Source of the DNA: Gammaproteobacteria bacterium
GTDB taxonomy: Bacteria > Pseudomonadota > Gammaproteobacteria > Thiohalomonadales > Thiohalomonadaceae
Length of the DNA: 64,000 nt
Assembly (NCBI GenBank): GCA_024709225.1
Contig: JANJXC010000038.1
Location: 1-64,000 of the forward strand
Direction: 5' to 3'
Shown here: positions 1-9,397 of the stretch, piece by piece
How the letters are laid out: every line of letters begins with the position of its first letter
Numbering within the stretch: position 1 is the first letter of the stretch
Made by a program: the position numbers and the translations under genes
Notes under the pieces: model-generated
The model's input: only the letters and a program-made list of their open reading frames with translations
Database searches by the model: none
What the model was told of the DNA's origin: nothing

Positions 1-247
1 GGAAGCGGCGGGTCAGCCACCGGGCGATGGCGGCGCGCAGCTCGACGCGGCCCTTGGTCAGCGGGTAGTTGGCCAGTCCGCCCAGATTGGCGACCAGCTC
101 GTCGCGGATGAAGGCGGGCGGCTGGTGCTTGGGCTCGCCGATGGACAGCACGATAGGGGACAGTGCCTCCGGCGGCGTCACCCCGGCCTTGAGCTGGGCA
201 AGCTTTTCAAAGGGATAGGGCTGTAGCCTGTCGAGGTCCGGGTTCAT
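1..247 (-). CDS. dapC: N-succinyldiaminopimelate aminotransferase, N-terminal part (runs off the window)
   Basis: The first 82 residues of a PLP-dependent aminotransferase are visible; the rest lies beyond the left edge. The protein opens MNPDLDRLQPYPFEKL and continues with ...LSIGEPKHQPPAFI..., the typical start of proteobacterial DapC, which transaminates N-succinyl-2-amino-6-ketopimelate in the succinylase branch of lysine and diaminopimelate synthesis. The PLP lysine is not in the window. dapC often lies near glnD and map in gammaproteobacteria, which supports the call. Here it is separated from them by a VOC gene, a lipoprotein gene and rlmA. The family assignment rests only on the N-terminus. 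Confidence 0.75.
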   Translation of the reverse strand, partial: MNPDLDRLQPYPFEKLAQLKAGVTPPEALSPIVLSIGEPKHQPPAFIRDELVANLGGLANYPLTKGRVELRAAIARWLTRRF

Positions 248-345
248 TGTCGGGCGCTGGTTTGGGGCCGGAGACTGGGAGTTGAAAAACGGCCCCGTAG
301 TATAAGAGGATGCCTTCTGGCCGTCCAATTAAGTCAGGAACTTTC

Positions 346-705
346 ATGAAGTTGCACCACGTCAGCCTGCTCGTCGCCAACACCGCCCGTGCCCTGGCCT
401 TTTACCGCGGCATCCTCGGCCTGAGCGAGGCGCCGCGCCCCGACCTCGGCTTCCCCGGCGCCTGGCTAGACGTCGGCGGCCAGCAGATCCACCTGCTGGA
501 GCTGGCCAACCCCGATCCGGTCACCGGTCGCCCGGACCATGGTGGCCGCGACCGCCACGTGGCCCTGACCTGCCCCGAACTGGATACCCTCATTGCCCGC
601 CTGGAGGCGGCCGGCATCCCCTACACCCGCAGCCGCTCCGGCCGCGCGGCGCTGTTCTGTCGCGACCCGGACGGCAATGCCGTCGAGTTGATCGCCGAAC
701 AATAA
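346..705 (+). CDS. VOC (glyoxalase/bleomycin-resistance) family protein
   Basis: A 119-residue single-domain vicinal oxygen chelate protein. The start MKLHHVSLLVAN is preferred over an upstream ATG at 310 because the family begins with this beta strand, which carries a candidate metal His, and because a short purine run (CAGGA) lies just upstream. Further family signs are FYRGILGL near residue 25 and the C-terminal RDPDGNAVEL, whose Glu is the usual third metal ligand. Such proteins are metal-dependent lyases, isomerases, dioxygenases or resistance proteins, so the substrate cannot be predicted. It is divergent from dapC and nothing nearby points to a pathway. Confidence 0.8.
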   Translation: MKLHHVSLLVANTARALAFYRGILGLSEAPRPDLGFPGAWLDVGGQQIHLLELANPDPVTGRPDHGGRDRHVALTCPELDTLIARLEAAGIPYTRSRSGRAALFCRDPDGNAVELIAEQ

Positions 706-978
706 TCTGGGTATAACGCTACGACTAGGCAGGGATAGCCCCGGCCCCACATGCCACTCCGGCAGGGCTGCAAACTAAAGGATGTGCAGCTGTGTATACC
801 AAGGCCATCCCCCCGCCGTGTCTTAGCCGCTCCACGTATTGTCTGCAGCGATGGTGTGCCGCAATCAGTGGGGCGACCGCCATGTACCTTCCGCAATTGC
901 AGGCTTTGTCTCTGCCGGCCTGGGGCACGGCGGCCACGATTTCGAGTGTGCTTGTTACCACAAAAAGGGAGCGTGTTT

Positions 979-1416
979 ATGAAAAGCATATTACTGGCAG
1001 CTGTTGTCGTTTCGAGCCTGGTTGGCTGTGCATCGGTGCCGATGGGGGATGAAAAGCAGGATGCCGCACTGAAGACATTCGCGGCCCCGGCGGGGAACAA
1101 GGCGGGTGTCTATATCTACCGCAACGAGGCGATGGGGGCGGCGGTCAAGATGGATGTGGAGCTTGACGGTGTGCCCATCGGACAGACGGCGGCCAAGACC
1201 TATCTCTACAAGGAGGTTACGCCGGGCAAGCACACTATCGCGTCGAAAGCGGAAAACACCGACACCCTCGAGATCGACGCCAAACCGGGCACGCTGAGCT
1301 ATATCTGGCAGGAGGTGAAGATGGGGCTGCTGTATGCGCGCACCAAGTTGCACCTGATGGATGCCGCGGAAGGCAGGAAGGGTGTGCTTGAGACCAAGCT
1401 GGCAGAAACCAAGTAA
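979..1416 (+). CDS. DUF2846-type lipoprotein
   Basis: A 145-residue protein with a signal peptide ending in a lipobox (LVGC, Cys about residue 16), so it is expected to be lipid-anchored in the envelope. The mature part has the DUF2846 pattern: an early ...AGVYIYRNE... strand, VELDG-VPIG in the middle, then TYLYKEVTPGKHTI. This domain is a small beta-rich fold of unknown role, common in proteobacterial lipoproteins. The start at 979 follows an AAAGGGAG Shine-Dalgarno; the longer upstream reading frame lacks a signal peptide. It stands alone, with about 270 bp of non-coding DNA before it and 230 bp after it. Confidence 0.75.
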   Translation: MKSILLAAVVVSSLVGCASVPMGDEKQDAALKTFAAPAGNKAGVYIYRNEAMGAAVKMDVELDGVPIGQTAAKTYLYKEVTPGKHTIASKAENTDTLEIDAKPGTLSYIWQEVKMGLLYARTKLHLMDAAEGRKGVLETKLAETK

Positions 1417-1646
1417 CGGTCCTTCATCCGGCGTTGCGGGCGCCCGGGCATACCGACTCCGGCGCCCGCATCGACAGACTGGGTGTGGGGTGCGCGGTAA
1501 CCTGCGCGGAATCTGCAGTGCCGCGGGGCAGGGAACGGTGTCATGGCGGCACTCTGAACCGCCCCCTGGGGCCCACGCCTATGGCGTCAGCCAGTCCCGC
1601 CGGTGCACGGTTGTTGCCGCATAGCGCCGCATATCTGCGGCACGGT

Positions 1647-2495
1647 TCAACCCCGTTCCAACACCCGAAACTGCACGTCCACGGTCAGCCGGATGCTTTC
1701 CAGTTGCGCGGCCGCCTCCTTGCCGGCATGTGTGGCACGAAAAAGATGCGGCGTCATGCGCAACAGATCCGCGATCTGTGCACGATTGAGTTCGGAGGTC
1801 TGATAGGTCAGCGTCTGGCTGTCGATGAGCTCGAATCCTTCCTGACGTGCCTTGTCGAGGCCTGGTGGCGGTGATTTCCGCACCTCCGGATAGATGACTT
1901 CGCGCAGTTCGATCAGGTGTTCCGGGCCGGCATCGACCAGGAGTAGTTTTCCGCCCGGTTTAAGTATCTTGGCGAACGCGTCGTAAATCGGGAAGCCGAA
2001 CATGCACAGGATCAGGTCGACGGACTGCGGCAACAGGGCGGGGTTGTTGTTGGAGGCGACCAGCCAGGTGATGTCTTTGTTGCGGCGGGTGGCGGCGATG
2101 ACGGCGGGCTTGGCGATATCGAGGCCGATGAGGCTGGCCTCGCGTCCGCTCCCGTCCAGTGCGCGACTCAGCTGATCGAGGTAATAGCCTTCGCCACAGC
2201 CGGCGTCCATCACACACACCTCACCCGTGGGCAGGTGGCGCTGGACCAATGCATTGACCTGCCGGGAGATGGGCTCATAGAAACCCGCATCGAGAAAGCG
2301 GCGGCGCGCCTCGACCATGTCGGTACTGTCGCCCGGTTCGCGTGACTTCTTGTTCTGTACCGGCAGCAGATTGACGTAGCCCTGGCGCGCGATATCGAAG
2401 CTGTGGCCGTTGGCGCAACGCAGTTGCCGTTCCGCCGGAGCCAGCGGCAGCCCGTCGAGGGGGCAGGCGAGATTGGTTGCCCTGTTCAGTTGCAT
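1647..2495 (-). CDS. rlmA: 23S rRNA (guanine-N1)-methyltransferase, RlmA family
   Basis: 282 residues. RlmA methylates N1 of a guanine in helix 35 of 23S rRNA (G745 in E. coli). The N-terminal zinc-binding motif and its extension are clear: CPLDG at residues 11-15, RCANGH at 26-31, then GYVNLLPVQNKKSREPGDS, close to E. coli RlmA. The SAM-binding motif VMDAGCGEGYY follows near residue 95. The second Cys of the usual CPLC zinc ligand pair is Asp (D14) here. The gene lies 88 bp downstream of glnD on the same strand, with a repeat element between them. The related family member TlrB methylates G748, so the exact target base is inferred from similarity to RlmA. Confidence 0.85.
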   Translation of the reverse strand: MQLNRATNLACPLDGLPLAPAERQLRCANGHSFDIARQGYVNLLPVQNKKSREPGDSTDMVEARRRFLDAGFYEPISRQVNALVQRHLPTGEVCVMDAGCGEGYYLDQLSRALDGSGREASLIGLDIAKPAVIAATRRNKDITWLVASNNNPALLPQSVDLILCMFGFPIYDAFAKILKPGGKLLLVDAGPEHLIELREVIYPEVRKSPPPGLDKARQEGFELIDSQTLTYQTSELNRAQIADLLRMTPHLFRATHAGKEAAAQLESIRLTVDVQFRVLERG

Positions 2496-2521
2496 CTTGG
2501 CGTTCTCTTCTTCGCCCCAGA

Positions 2522-2577
2522 AAATTCAAAATTTAAAAAGATCGTGGCTGGTTTCTGATGTTTTGAATCTTGAATTT
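2522..2577. repeat. Tandem-unit inverted repeat element A (ATTCAAR units)
   Basis: The two arms, 2522-2538 and 2561-2577, are complementary at 14 of 17 positions and are built from ATTCAAG/ATTCAAA-like heptamers. The element begins 6 nt after the glnD stop codon and lies upstream of rlmA. Element E between rnhB and dnaE uses the same unit. Confidence 0.7.
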
Positions 2578-2583
2578 CGTCTC

Positions 2584-5232
2584 TCACGCCGTCAACAGCT
2601 CGGTGATGCGCTGGCGCAGATTTTCCATTTGCGCGGCATCGCGTAGCGGCTGGTTGGCGGCATCGGTGACGAAGAAGATGTCTTCCACGCGTGCGCCGAG
2701 GGTGGCGATCTTGGCATTTTGCAGGCGCACACCGCATTCCATCATGGCCTTGCCGATCTGCGACAGCAGGCCGGGGCGGTCGGAGCTGACCACCTCCATG
2801 ACGGTGCGGTCGTTGTAGGGGTCGGGCTGGAATGTGACCTGGGTGGGGATGGTGAAATGCCGCAACTGGCGCGGCAGGCGCCGTTCCACCTTTTGCGGCG
2901 GCGTGTCGGGGTGTGCCAGCACGCTGCGCAGGGTGCTCTCCAGTTCCTGGATGCGCCAGGCCTCGCTCACCGGGGCGCCGTCTTCCTCCAGCACGATATA
3001 GGTGTCCAGGGTGTAGCCGTCGCGTGAGGGCATGATGCGCGCATCGGTGATGGTGAGGCCCATCTGGTCCAGGGTGCTGGTGGTGAGGGCGAACAGGTTG
3101 TCGCGCCGTGGCGTATAGATGAACAGTTCGGTGCCGCCGTGCTGGGTCTGCTGGCGGATCAGGATCAGCGGCTGTGCGTCGGCCGGCGCGGCGATGATGG
3201 CCTCGGTATGCCAGGCGATGGCATCGATGGTGTAGCGCAGGAAATAGTCGTCGTCGAGGCGTGACCACAGCGCGTCGATGGCCTCGGCCGAGACGGCACG
3301 GTCACGCACGCGCCGGCGCGCCTCTTCCTTGGTTTCGGCAATCAGTTCGTCGGCATCGATGGGGTTGGTGAGGCCGCGGCGCAGGGCATTGCGCGTGCTG
3401 TTGTACAGGGTGTTGAGCAGGGTGGCCTTCCAGGAATTCCACAGTGTGGGACTGGTGGCGCGGATGTCGGCCAGGGTGAGCAGGTAGAGATAGTCCAGAT
3501 GCACGCGGTCGCCCACGGTGGCGGCGAAGGCATTCAACACGTCGGGGTCGCTGATGTCCTGGCGCTGGGCGGTGCCGGACATCAGCAGATGGTTGCGCAC
3601 CAGCCAGGCGGCGAGGCGCGTGTCGTAGTCGGACAGCTGGTGATTGCGGCAGAATGCCACGACCTCCTCGGCGCCCAGTTCCGAGTGATCGCCGCCACGG
3701 CCCTTGGCGATGTCGTGGAACAGGGCGGCGACATACAGCACCTCGCGCTTGGGGATCTGGTCCATCAATTCGGCGCACAGCGGGAATTCCGCGCGGTATT
3801 GTGGATAGGCGTAGCGGCGCACGTTGCGCAGCACGAACAGGGTGTGCTCGTCCACGGTGTAGACATGGAACAGGTCGTGCTGCATCTGGCCGACGATGCG
3901 GCCGAAGGCGGGCAGGTAGGCGCCGAGCAGGCCGAAGCGGTTCATGTGGCGCAGGGCGGTATGCACGCCGCGCGGCTGGCGCAGCAGTTCCATGAACAGG
4001 CTGCGGCAGCGCAGGTCGGCGCGGAAATCGTCGTCGATGAGGTGCAGGTGGCTGCGGATCAGGCGGATGGTTTCGGCGCGGATGCCTTTCAGGTGTTCGT
4101 GCTGTGCGAGCAGCAGGAACAGCTCCAGCAGGGCGAAGGGCTGGCGGCGGAACACCAGGTCGCTGCTGACCTCGAGAAAGCCGTTGCGTGCCTGGAAGCG
4201 GCGGTTGATGGGAACGATCTGTGCCGGCTCGTCGGCGAGCAGGATCTTTTCCTGGAACAGCTGCAGCAGCATTTCATTGAGCTGGCCCAGCTCCATCACC
4301 GTGCGGTAATAGCGCTTCATGAACTGCTCCACCGCCAGCGTCGCATTTTCGTCCTTGTAGCCGAACTGGCGGGCGAGGGCGCGCTGGTGGTCGAACAGCA
4401 GGCGGTCTTCGCGGCGGCGGGCGAGCAGGTGCAGGCCGAAGCGGATGCGCCAGAGGAAATTCTGGCCCTCGATGAGGGCGCGGTACTCGGCCGGGCTGAG
4501 AAAGCCGTGCCCCACCAGGTCGTCCAGGGTCTGGCCGCCGAAGTGGCGCTTGGCCACCCAGCCGATCATCTGGATGTCGCGCAGCCCGCCTGGCCCCTCC
4601 TTGATGTTGGGCTCCAGGTTGTAGGCGGTGTCGTGGAACTTGTGGTGGCGGGCGATCTGCTCTTGCCATTTGGCGGCGAAGAAGTCGCGCACCGGCCAGA
4701 TGCGGTCGGGGCCGACCACCTGACGCATGGCGTAGTACAGGCTGGCGTCACCGCCCAGGAGGCGCGATTCCATCAGGTTGGTGGCGACGGTGATGTCGGC
4801 CTGGCCCTCGCGCTCGCAGTCCTCCACCGTGCGTACGCTGTGGCCCACCTCCAGCCCCATGTCCCACAGGAACAGCAGAAAGCACTCCAGCGCCGGGTGC
4901 AGGGCCGGCAGTTCCCCCCCCGGCAGCAGCACCATCAGATCCACGTCGGAATGGGGGTGCAGTTCGCCGCGGCCGTAGCCGCCCACCGCCACCAGGGCGG
5001 CCTGCTGCTCATATTTCCCCATGATGCGGTGCCAGGCGCGGGCCAGCAGCTGGTCCATCACCCAGGCGCGTCCCCGCACCAGCTGGACGATGGGGGCGCC
5101 GCGTTCGAAGCGCCGTGCCAGCACCGCCTGGGCATGGCGCAGGGTATTGCGGAACAGCGTCAGCGCAGGGGTGGTATCCGCAAGAGCGGCGTCAAAGGCC
5201 GAGCCGTCAAAGAGGACGTCCTTTTCCATCAA
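2584..5232 (-). CDS. glnD: Bifunctional [protein-PII] uridylyltransferase / uridylyl-removing enzyme
   Basis: 882 residues, a normal length for GlnD, the glutamine sensor that uridylylates and deuridylylates PII proteins and so sets glutamine synthetase activity. Domain order is complete. The nucleotidyltransferase motif GGYGRGELHPHSDVDLMV lies around residues 82-100. An HD phosphohydrolase domain (LFHDIAKGRGGDHS) lies around 510. Two ACT domains fill the last 200 residues, the second ending near RPGLLSQIGKAM and ARVEDIFFVTD. The start lies 4 nt after the map stop, so the pair is translationally close. The long open frame on the other strand here is a GC-driven shadow. Confidence 0.97.
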   Translation of the reverse strand: MMEKDVLFDGSAFDAALADTTPALTLFRNTLRHAQAVLARRFERGAPIVQLVRGRAWVMDQLLARAWHRIMGKYEQQAALVAVGGYGRGELHPHSDVDLMVLLPGGELPALHPALECFLLFLWDMGLEVGHSVRTVEDCEREGQADITVATNLMESRLLGGDASLYYAMRQVVGPDRIWPVRDFFAAKWQEQIARHHKFHDTAYNLEPNIKEGPGGLRDIQMIGWVAKRHFGGQTLDDLVGHGFLSPAEYRALIEGQNFLWRIRFGLHLLARRREDRLLFDHQRALARQFGYKDENATLAVEQFMKRYYRTVMELGQLNEMLLQLFQEKILLADEPAQIVPINRRFQARNGFLEVSSDLVFRRQPFALLELFLLLAQHEHLKGIRAETIRLIRSHLHLIDDDFRADLRCRSLFMELLRQPRGVHTALRHMNRFGLLGAYLPAFGRIVGQMQHDLFHVYTVDEHTLFVLRNVRRYAYPQYRAEFPLCAELMDQIPKREVLYVAALFHDIAKGRGGDHSELGAEEVVAFCRNHQLSDYDTRLAAWLVRNHLLMSGTAQRQDISDPDVLNAFAATVGDRVHLDYLYLLTLADIRATSPTLWNSWKATLLNTLYNSTRNALRRGLTNPIDADELIAETKEEARRRVRDRAVSAEAIDALWSRLDDDYFLRYTIDAIAWHTEAIIAAPADAQPLILIRQQTQHGGTELFIYTPRRDNLFALTTSTLDQMGLTITDARIMPSRDGYTLDTYIVLEEDGAPVSEAWRIQELESTLRSVLAHPDTPPQKVERRLPRQLRHFTIPTQVTFQPDPYNDRTVMEVVSSDRPGLLSQIGKAMMECGVRLQNAKIATLGARVEDIFFVTDAANQPLRDAAQMENLRQRITELLTA

Positions 5233-5236
5233 TGGG

Positions 5237-6004
5237 TTAAATCACTTCGCCCTGGCGCAGGGTAAGCACCTCGTAAGCGCTGTCGGTGACCAGGATGGTG
5301 TGCTCCCACTGGGCGGACAGGCTGCGGTCCTTGGTCACCACGGTCCAGCCGTCGGGCAGCAGTTTGATCTGGCGCTTGCCGGCGTTGACCATGGGCTCGA
5401 TGGTGAAGGTCATGCCCGGGGTCAGCTCCAGGCCGGTGCCGGGGTTGCCGTAATGCAGCACCTGGGGGTCTTCATGGAACTCCTTGCCGATGCCGTGGCC
5501 ACAGTACTCGCGCACGATGGAGTAGCCGCTGGCCTCGGCGTGGTGCTGGATGGCGTGGCCGATATCGCCCAGGCGCACCCCCGGCCGCACCATGCGGATA
5601 CCCACCAGCAGGCATTCATGGGCGACACGCACCAGCCGCTCGGCCTTGATGGCCGGCTTGCCCACCAGGAACATCATGCTGGTGTCGCCGTGGTAGCCGT
5701 CCTTGATGACGGTGATGTCCAGGTTGACGATATCGCCGTCCTTCAGCTCGCGGTCGTTGGGGATGCCGTGGCAGACCTGGTGGTTGATGGAGGTACAGAT
5801 GGACTTGGGGAAGCCGTGGTAGTTGAGCGGCGCCGGGATGGCCTGCTGCACGTTGACGATATGGTCGTGGCACAACCGGTCCAGCTGGTCGGTGGTGACC
5901 CCGGGCTGGACGTGCGGCGCGATCATGTCCAGCACTTCGGCGGCCAGGCGGCCGGCCACGCGCATTTTTTCCTGTTCTTCCGGGGTCTTGATGGTGACGC
6001 TCAT
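5237..6004 (-). CDS. map: Type I methionine aminopeptidase
   Basis: 255 residues. Removes the initiator methionine from new proteins. All five dinuclear metal ligands are recognisable: Asp in NLDITV, Asp in HGDTSMM, His in CGHGIG, Glu in TIEPM and Glu in QWEHT. The start MSVTIKTPEEQEKMR is chosen by alignment with other type I enzymes; the frame is open for 35 more codons upstream, but that stretch overlaps the divergent promoter region of rpsB. It is the first gene of a map-glnD unit and is transcribed away from rpsB, a conserved arrangement in gammaproteobacteria. Confidence 0.96.
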   Translation of the reverse strand: MSVTIKTPEEQEKMRVAGRLAAEVLDMIAPHVQPGVTTDQLDRLCHDHIVNVQQAIPAPLNYHGFPKSICTSINHQVCHGIPNDRELKDGDIVNLDITVIKDGYHGDTSMMFLVGKPAIKAERLVRVAHECLLVGIRMVRPGVRLGDIGHAIQHHAEASGYSIVREYCGHGIGKEFHEDPQVLHYGNPGTGLELTPGMTFTIEPMVNAGKRQIKLLPDGWTVVTKDRSLSAQWEHTILVTDSAYEVLTLRQGEVI

Positions 6005-6061
6005 GCAGCGATTCCTGGGGGTAGTCGGCGGCGGGATGGCCGCGTCGGGACGGGTATGCCG

Positions 6062-6090
6062 TTGTTGCGGAACGGTGATTATGGTATAAA
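6062..6090 (+). promoter_or_regulatory. Probable sigma-70 promoter of the rpsB operon
   Basis: A -35 element TTGTTG (6062-6067) and a -10 element TATAAA (6085-6090) are separated by exactly 17 nt. The -10 is followed by a GC-rich discriminator (GCGCGGC), a pattern typical of ribosomal promoters under stringent control. It sits in the divergent map/rpsB intergenic region. Confidence 0.65.
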
Positions 6091-6097
6091 GCGCGGC

Positions 6098-6227
6098 TTC
6101 AATAGGCAAACCCGCTTTTATTGAGAGTCAGTAAATCCGCACACGTGCCGTCACGGTGACCGGGGTGCCCCACGGGGTCGGTCAACGGGGTACGTGGAGG
6201 CCCAACCCTAAGTAGGAGTTAGTAGAG
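6098..6227 (+). promoter_or_regulatory. rpsB 5' leader, candidate S2 autoregulatory region
   Basis: About 130 nt of leader separates the predicted promoter from the rpsB start. It is rich in short G/C stems (for example CGGGGTGCCCCACGGGGTCG). In gammaproteobacteria the rpsB leader is known to bind excess S2 and repress rpsB-tsf. Position and length fit that role, but I have not folded the RNA or matched the consensus base by base. A good Shine-Dalgarno (AGGAG) lies about 10 nt before the ATG. Confidence 0.45.
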
Positions 6228-6965
6228 ATGGCAAACGTCACCATGCGTCAGATGCTGGAAGCCGGCATTCATTTCGGCCACCAGACCCGTTACTGGAACC
6301 CGAAGATGGCCCCCTTCATCTTCGGTGCCCGCAACAAAGTCCATATCGTCAACCTGGAAAAGACCGTCCCGCTGTTCAACGACGCGATGAATTTCCTGGG
6401 TTCCATGGCCGCCAAGCGCGGCAACATCCTGTTCGTCGGCACCAAGCGCCAGGCCCGTGACATCATCGCCGCCGAGGCGCAGCGCGCCGGCATGCCCTAT
6501 GTCAATCACCGCTGGCTGGGCGGCATGCTGACCAACTTCAAGACCGTCAAGCAGTCCATCAAGCGCCTGAAGGACCTGGAGGCGATGGAGGCGGACGGCA
6601 GCATGAACCGCGTCTCCAAGAAGGAAGCCCTGCTGATGCGCCGCGAGATCGAGAAGCTGCAGCGCTCCATCGGCGGCATCAAGGACATGGCCAGCCTGCC
6701 GGACGCCCTGTTCATCGTCGACGTCGGTCACGAGAAGAACGCCATCGCCGAGGCCAAGACCCTGGGTATCCCGGTGATCGGCGTGGTCGATACCAATAAC
6801 AGCCCGGACGGCGTCGACTACGTCATCCCCGGCAACGACGACGCCATCCGCGCCATCACCCTGTACGTGCAGTCCGCTGCCGACAGCATCCTGGCCGGCC
6901 GCAGCGCCTCGTCCACCGGCGGCATGGCGGGCGAGTTCGTCGAGGTTGAAGAAGCTGCCCGTTAA
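6228..6965 (+). CDS. rpsB: 30S ribosomal protein S2
   Basis: 245 residues. It starts [19 protein letters not shown], the universal S2 N-terminus, and contains the conserved [14 protein letters not shown] segment and [23 protein letters not shown] near the end. S2 binds late to the head of the small subunit, bridging to S1. It is the first gene of the translation/lipid operon and is followed by a terminator-like hairpin before tsf, as in other bacteria. Confidence 0.98.
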   Translation: MANVTMRQMLEAGIHFGHQTRYWNPKMAPFIFGARNKVHIVNLEKTVPLFNDAMNFLGSMAAKRGNILFVGTKRQARDIIAAEAQRAGMPYVNHRWLGGMLTNFKTVKQSIKRLKDLEAMEADGSMNRVSKKEALLMRREIEKLQRSIGGIKDMASLPDALFIVDVGHEKNAIAEAKTLGIPVIGVVDTNNSPDGVDYVIPGNDDAIRAITLYVQSAADSILAGRSASSTGGMAGEFVEVEEAAR

Positions 6966-6987
6966 GCCGGGAGCCTTCCAGTGACAC

Positions 6988-7014
6988 AAAAAAGGGGGCC
7001 TTGCCCCCTTTTTT
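6988..7014 (+). terminator. Intrinsic terminator/attenuator between rpsB and tsf
   Basis: A GGGGGCC-TT-GCCCCC stem is preceded by six A and followed by six T, giving a symmetric A-tract/stem/T-tract hairpin. It lies 22 nt after the rpsB stop. Because tsf and pyrH follow on the same strand, it probably acts as a partial terminator that sets the S2:EF-Ts ratio. Confidence 0.8.
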
Positions 7015-7082
7015 GAATGTATTGCCGAATTGGCGGCCCCGGCCGCCCACAGATTTCTGATTTTTTAGCGAGGATTACAAAG

Positions 7083-7970
7083 ATGGCTGAAATTACTGCT
7101 GCCCTGGTCAAGGACCTCCGCGAGCGCACCGGCGCCGGCATGATGGAGTGCAAGAAGGCCCTGACGGAAACCAACGGCGACATCGAGGCCGCCATCGAGC
7201 ACATGCGCAAGGCCGGCATGGCCAAGGCCGACAAGAAGGCCGGCCGTACCGCGGCCGAAGGCCTGATCGTGGTCAAGACCTCCGCCGACGGCAAGCGCCT
7301 GGTGATGGTGGAAGTGAACTGCGAAACCGATTTCGTCACCAAGGGCGACGACTTCCGCAACTTCGTCGCTGCCGTGGGCGACACCGCGCTGAACTCCGGT
7401 GCCAACGACATCGACGCCCTGCTGGCCGCCAAGATGGCCGATGGCCTGACCGTGGCCGACGCCACCAAGGCGCTGATCGCCAAGATCGGCGAGAACTCCG
7501 CCGTGCGCCGCATGGTGGCCTACAACAGCGGCAACCTGCTGGTGAACTACCTGCACGGCACCCGCATCGGCGTGGTGGTCGAGCTGCAGGGCGGCAGCGC
7601 CGAACTGGCCCGCGACGTCGCCATGCACATCGCCGCCAGCCGTCCGCAGTGCGTGTCCGAAGAGCAGGTGCCGGCCGAGCTGATCGAGAAGGAGCGCGAG
7701 ATCTACACCGCGCAGTCCGCCGACAGCGGCAAGCCCGCCGACATCATCGCCAAGATGGTCGACGGCCGCATCAAGAAGTTCCTCAAGGAAGTCACCCTGC
7801 TGGGCCAGCCCTTCGTCAAGAACCCGGACATCACCGTGGAGAAGCTGGTGAAGGACGCCGGCGCCAAGGTCATCGGCTTCACCCGCTTCGAAGTGGGCGA
7901 GGGCATCGAGAAGAAGAGCGTCAACTTCGCCGAAGAAGTGGCCGCCCAGGCCGCCGCGACGGGCAAGTAA
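7083..7970 (+). CDS. tsf: Translation elongation factor Ts
   Basis: 295 residues. EF-Ts is the nucleotide exchange factor that regenerates EF-Tu-GTP. The N-terminal [20 protein letters not shown]-type signature is present as [18 protein letters not shown], followed by the core [10 protein letters not shown]. The C-terminus ends in [10 protein letters not shown], as in E. coli. The start at 7083 follows a GAGG-like Shine-Dalgarno (AGCGAGGATT). The next gene, pyrH, begins 3 nt after the stop. Confidence 0.97.
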   Translation: MAEITAALVKDLRERTGAGMMECKKALTETNGDIEAAIEHMRKAGMAKADKKAGRTAAEGLIVVKTSADGKRLVMVEVNCETDFVTKGDDFRNFVAAVGDTALNSGANDIDALLAAKMADGLTVADATKALIAKIGENSAVRRMVAYNSGNLLVNYLHGTRIGVVVELQGGSAELARDVAMHIAASRPQCVSEEQVPAELIEKEREIYTAQSADSGKPADIIAKMVDGRIKKFLKEVTLLGQPFVKNPDITVEKLVKDAGAKVIGFTRFEVGEGIEKKSVNFAEEVAAQAAATGK

Positions 7971-7973
7971 TCC

Positions 7974-8702
7974 ATGGGTGCCGCCGTCGCCAAACCGGTA
8001 TACCGCCGCGTCCTGCTCAAGTTGAGCGGCGAGGCGCTGATGGGCAAGCAGGGGTTCGGTATCGACCCCGAAGTCGCACAGCGTATTGCCCAGGAAATCA
8101 CCGCCGTGGTCAAGGCCGGGGTTCAGGTAGGCGTGGTGATTGGCGGCGGCAACATCTTCCGTGGCGTCAGCCTGGCCTCGTCCGGCATGGATCGTGCGGC
8201 TGCCGATCAGATCGGCATGCTGGCGACGGTGATCAACTCCCTGAACATGCAGGGGGCGCTGGAAAAGGAGGGCGTGTCGGTGCGGGTGATGTCGGCGCTG
8301 CCGATCCCCGCCGTGTGCGAGGATTACGTGCGTACCCGCGCCATCCGCCATCTGGAACAGGGACGGGTGGCGATCTTCGCCGCCGGTACCGGCAATCCCT
8401 TCTTTACCACCGATTCGGCCGCCAGCCTGCGCGGCATCGAGATCAACGCCGATCTGGTGCTCAAGGCCACCAAGGTGGACGGCGTTTACAGCGCCGATCC
8501 GGTGAAGGATCCCAAGGCGACCCGCTATGCACGTCTGAGCTATGACGAGGTGCTGGAGCGCAAGCTGGAGGTGATGGACGCCACGGCCATCGTGCTGTGC
8601 CGCGACCACGCCATGCCGCTGCGCGTGTTCAACATGAACAAGGCCGGGGCCCTGATGAACATCATGTTGGGTCAGGACGAGGGCACCCTGGTCGAAGCCT
8701 AA
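7974..8702 (+). CDS. pyrH: UMP kinase
   Basis: 242 residues. Bacterial UMP kinase (amino-acid-kinase fold) makes UDP from UMP and feeds pyrimidine and UDP-sugar pools. Signatures are [14 protein letters not shown] at the start, [10 protein letters not shown] around residue 58, [13 protein letters not shown] near 140 and [12 protein letters not shown] near 165. tsf-pyrH-frr is a conserved order. The ATG at 7974 overlaps no other gene and is nearly contiguous with the tsf stop. Confidence 0.97.
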   Translation: MGAAVAKPVYRRVLLKLSGEALMGKQGFGIDPEVAQRIAQEITAVVKAGVQVGVVIGGGNIFRGVSLASSGMDRAAADQIGMLATVINSLNMQGALEKEGVSVRVMSALPIPAVCEDYVRTRAIRHLEQGRVAIFAAGTGNPFFTTDSAASLRGIEINADLVLKATKVDGVYSADPVKDPKATRYARLSYDEVLERKLEVMDATAIVLCRDHAMPLRVFNMNKAGALMNIMLGQDEGTLVEA

Positions 8703-8719
8703 GGCTGTGGAGGAAATCC

Positions 8720-9277
8720 GTGATCAATGACATCAAGAAAGACGCCGAAGCGCGCATGAAGAAAAGCGTCGATGCGCTCAAGGGTGAATTGACCAAGCTG
8801 CGCACCGGCCGCGCCCACCCCAGCCTGCTGGAACACATCACCGTGGACTATTACGGCTCCATGGTGCCGCTGAGCCAGGTGGGCAATATCGGTGTCGAGG
8901 ACTCCCGCACCCTGACCATCACGTTGTGGGAGCGCAACATGATTCAGGCGGTGGAAAAGGCCATTCTCACCTCTGATCTGGGCCTCAACCCGAACAGTGC
9001 CGGCACGGTAATCCGCATTCCCATGCCGCCGCTCACCGAAGAGCGCCGCCGTGAACTCACCAAGGTGGTGCGTCACGAGGGCGAGGGGGCCAAGGTCGCC
9101 ATTCGCAATATCCGCCGTGACGCCAACAACGATCTCAAGGAACTGCTCAAGTCCAAGGAGATCAGCGAGGACGACGAGCGCCGTGGTCAGGATGAAGTCC
9201 AGAAACTCACCGACCGTTACATTGTCGAAGTCGACAAGGTCCTGGAGGTCAAGGAAAAGGATCTGATGGAAATCTGA
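8720..9277 (+). CDS. frr: Ribosome recycling factor
   Basis: 185 residues, the same length as E. coli RRF. It splits post-termination ribosomes together with EF-G. The conserved [27 protein letters not shown] and [20 protein letters not shown] stretches are all present. The start is a GTG at 8720 with a strong GGAGGAAAT Shine-Dalgarno; longer frames would run into pyrH. A repeat element starts 1 nt after the stop codon. Confidence 0.96.
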   Translation: MINDIKKDAEARMKKSVDALKGELTKLRTGRAHPSLLEHITVDYYGSMVPLSQVGNIGVEDSRTLTITLWERNMIQAVEKAILTSDLGLNPNSAGTVIRIPMPPLTEERRRELTKVVRHEGEGAKVAIRNIRRDANNDLKELLKSKEISEDDERRGQDEVQKLTDRYIVEVDKVLEVKEKDLMEI

Positions 9278-9278
9278 C

Positions 9279-9389
9279 AGTTACAAGTGGCAAGTGACAA
9301 GTTGCAAGTGCAGGAAAGACGTCGCTGGCCGGAAATGTTCAACCGTGGAGCTTTTCTTTCTTGAAACTTGCAACTTGAAACTTGTAACT
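9279..9389. repeat. Tandem-unit inverted repeat element B (CAAGTNN heptamers)
   Basis: The left arm (9279-9318) carries four CAAGTNN heptamers in tandem. The right arm (9354-9389) carries the same motif in inverted orientation, so the two can pair over about 35 nt with a 35 nt loop. The element fills the gap between frr and uppS: it begins 1 nt after the frr stop and ends 8 nt before the uppS ATG. Confidence 0.8.
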
Positions 9390-9397
9390 CGCCTTCC

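Noticed and set aside
3499-5265. Long plus-strand open frames such as this one opposite glnD, and similar ones at 20333-22948 and 48175-50154
   Set aside because: GC-rich shadow frames on the opposite strand of well-supported genes; composition is dominated by low-complexity Ala, Gly, Gln and His, with no family features.
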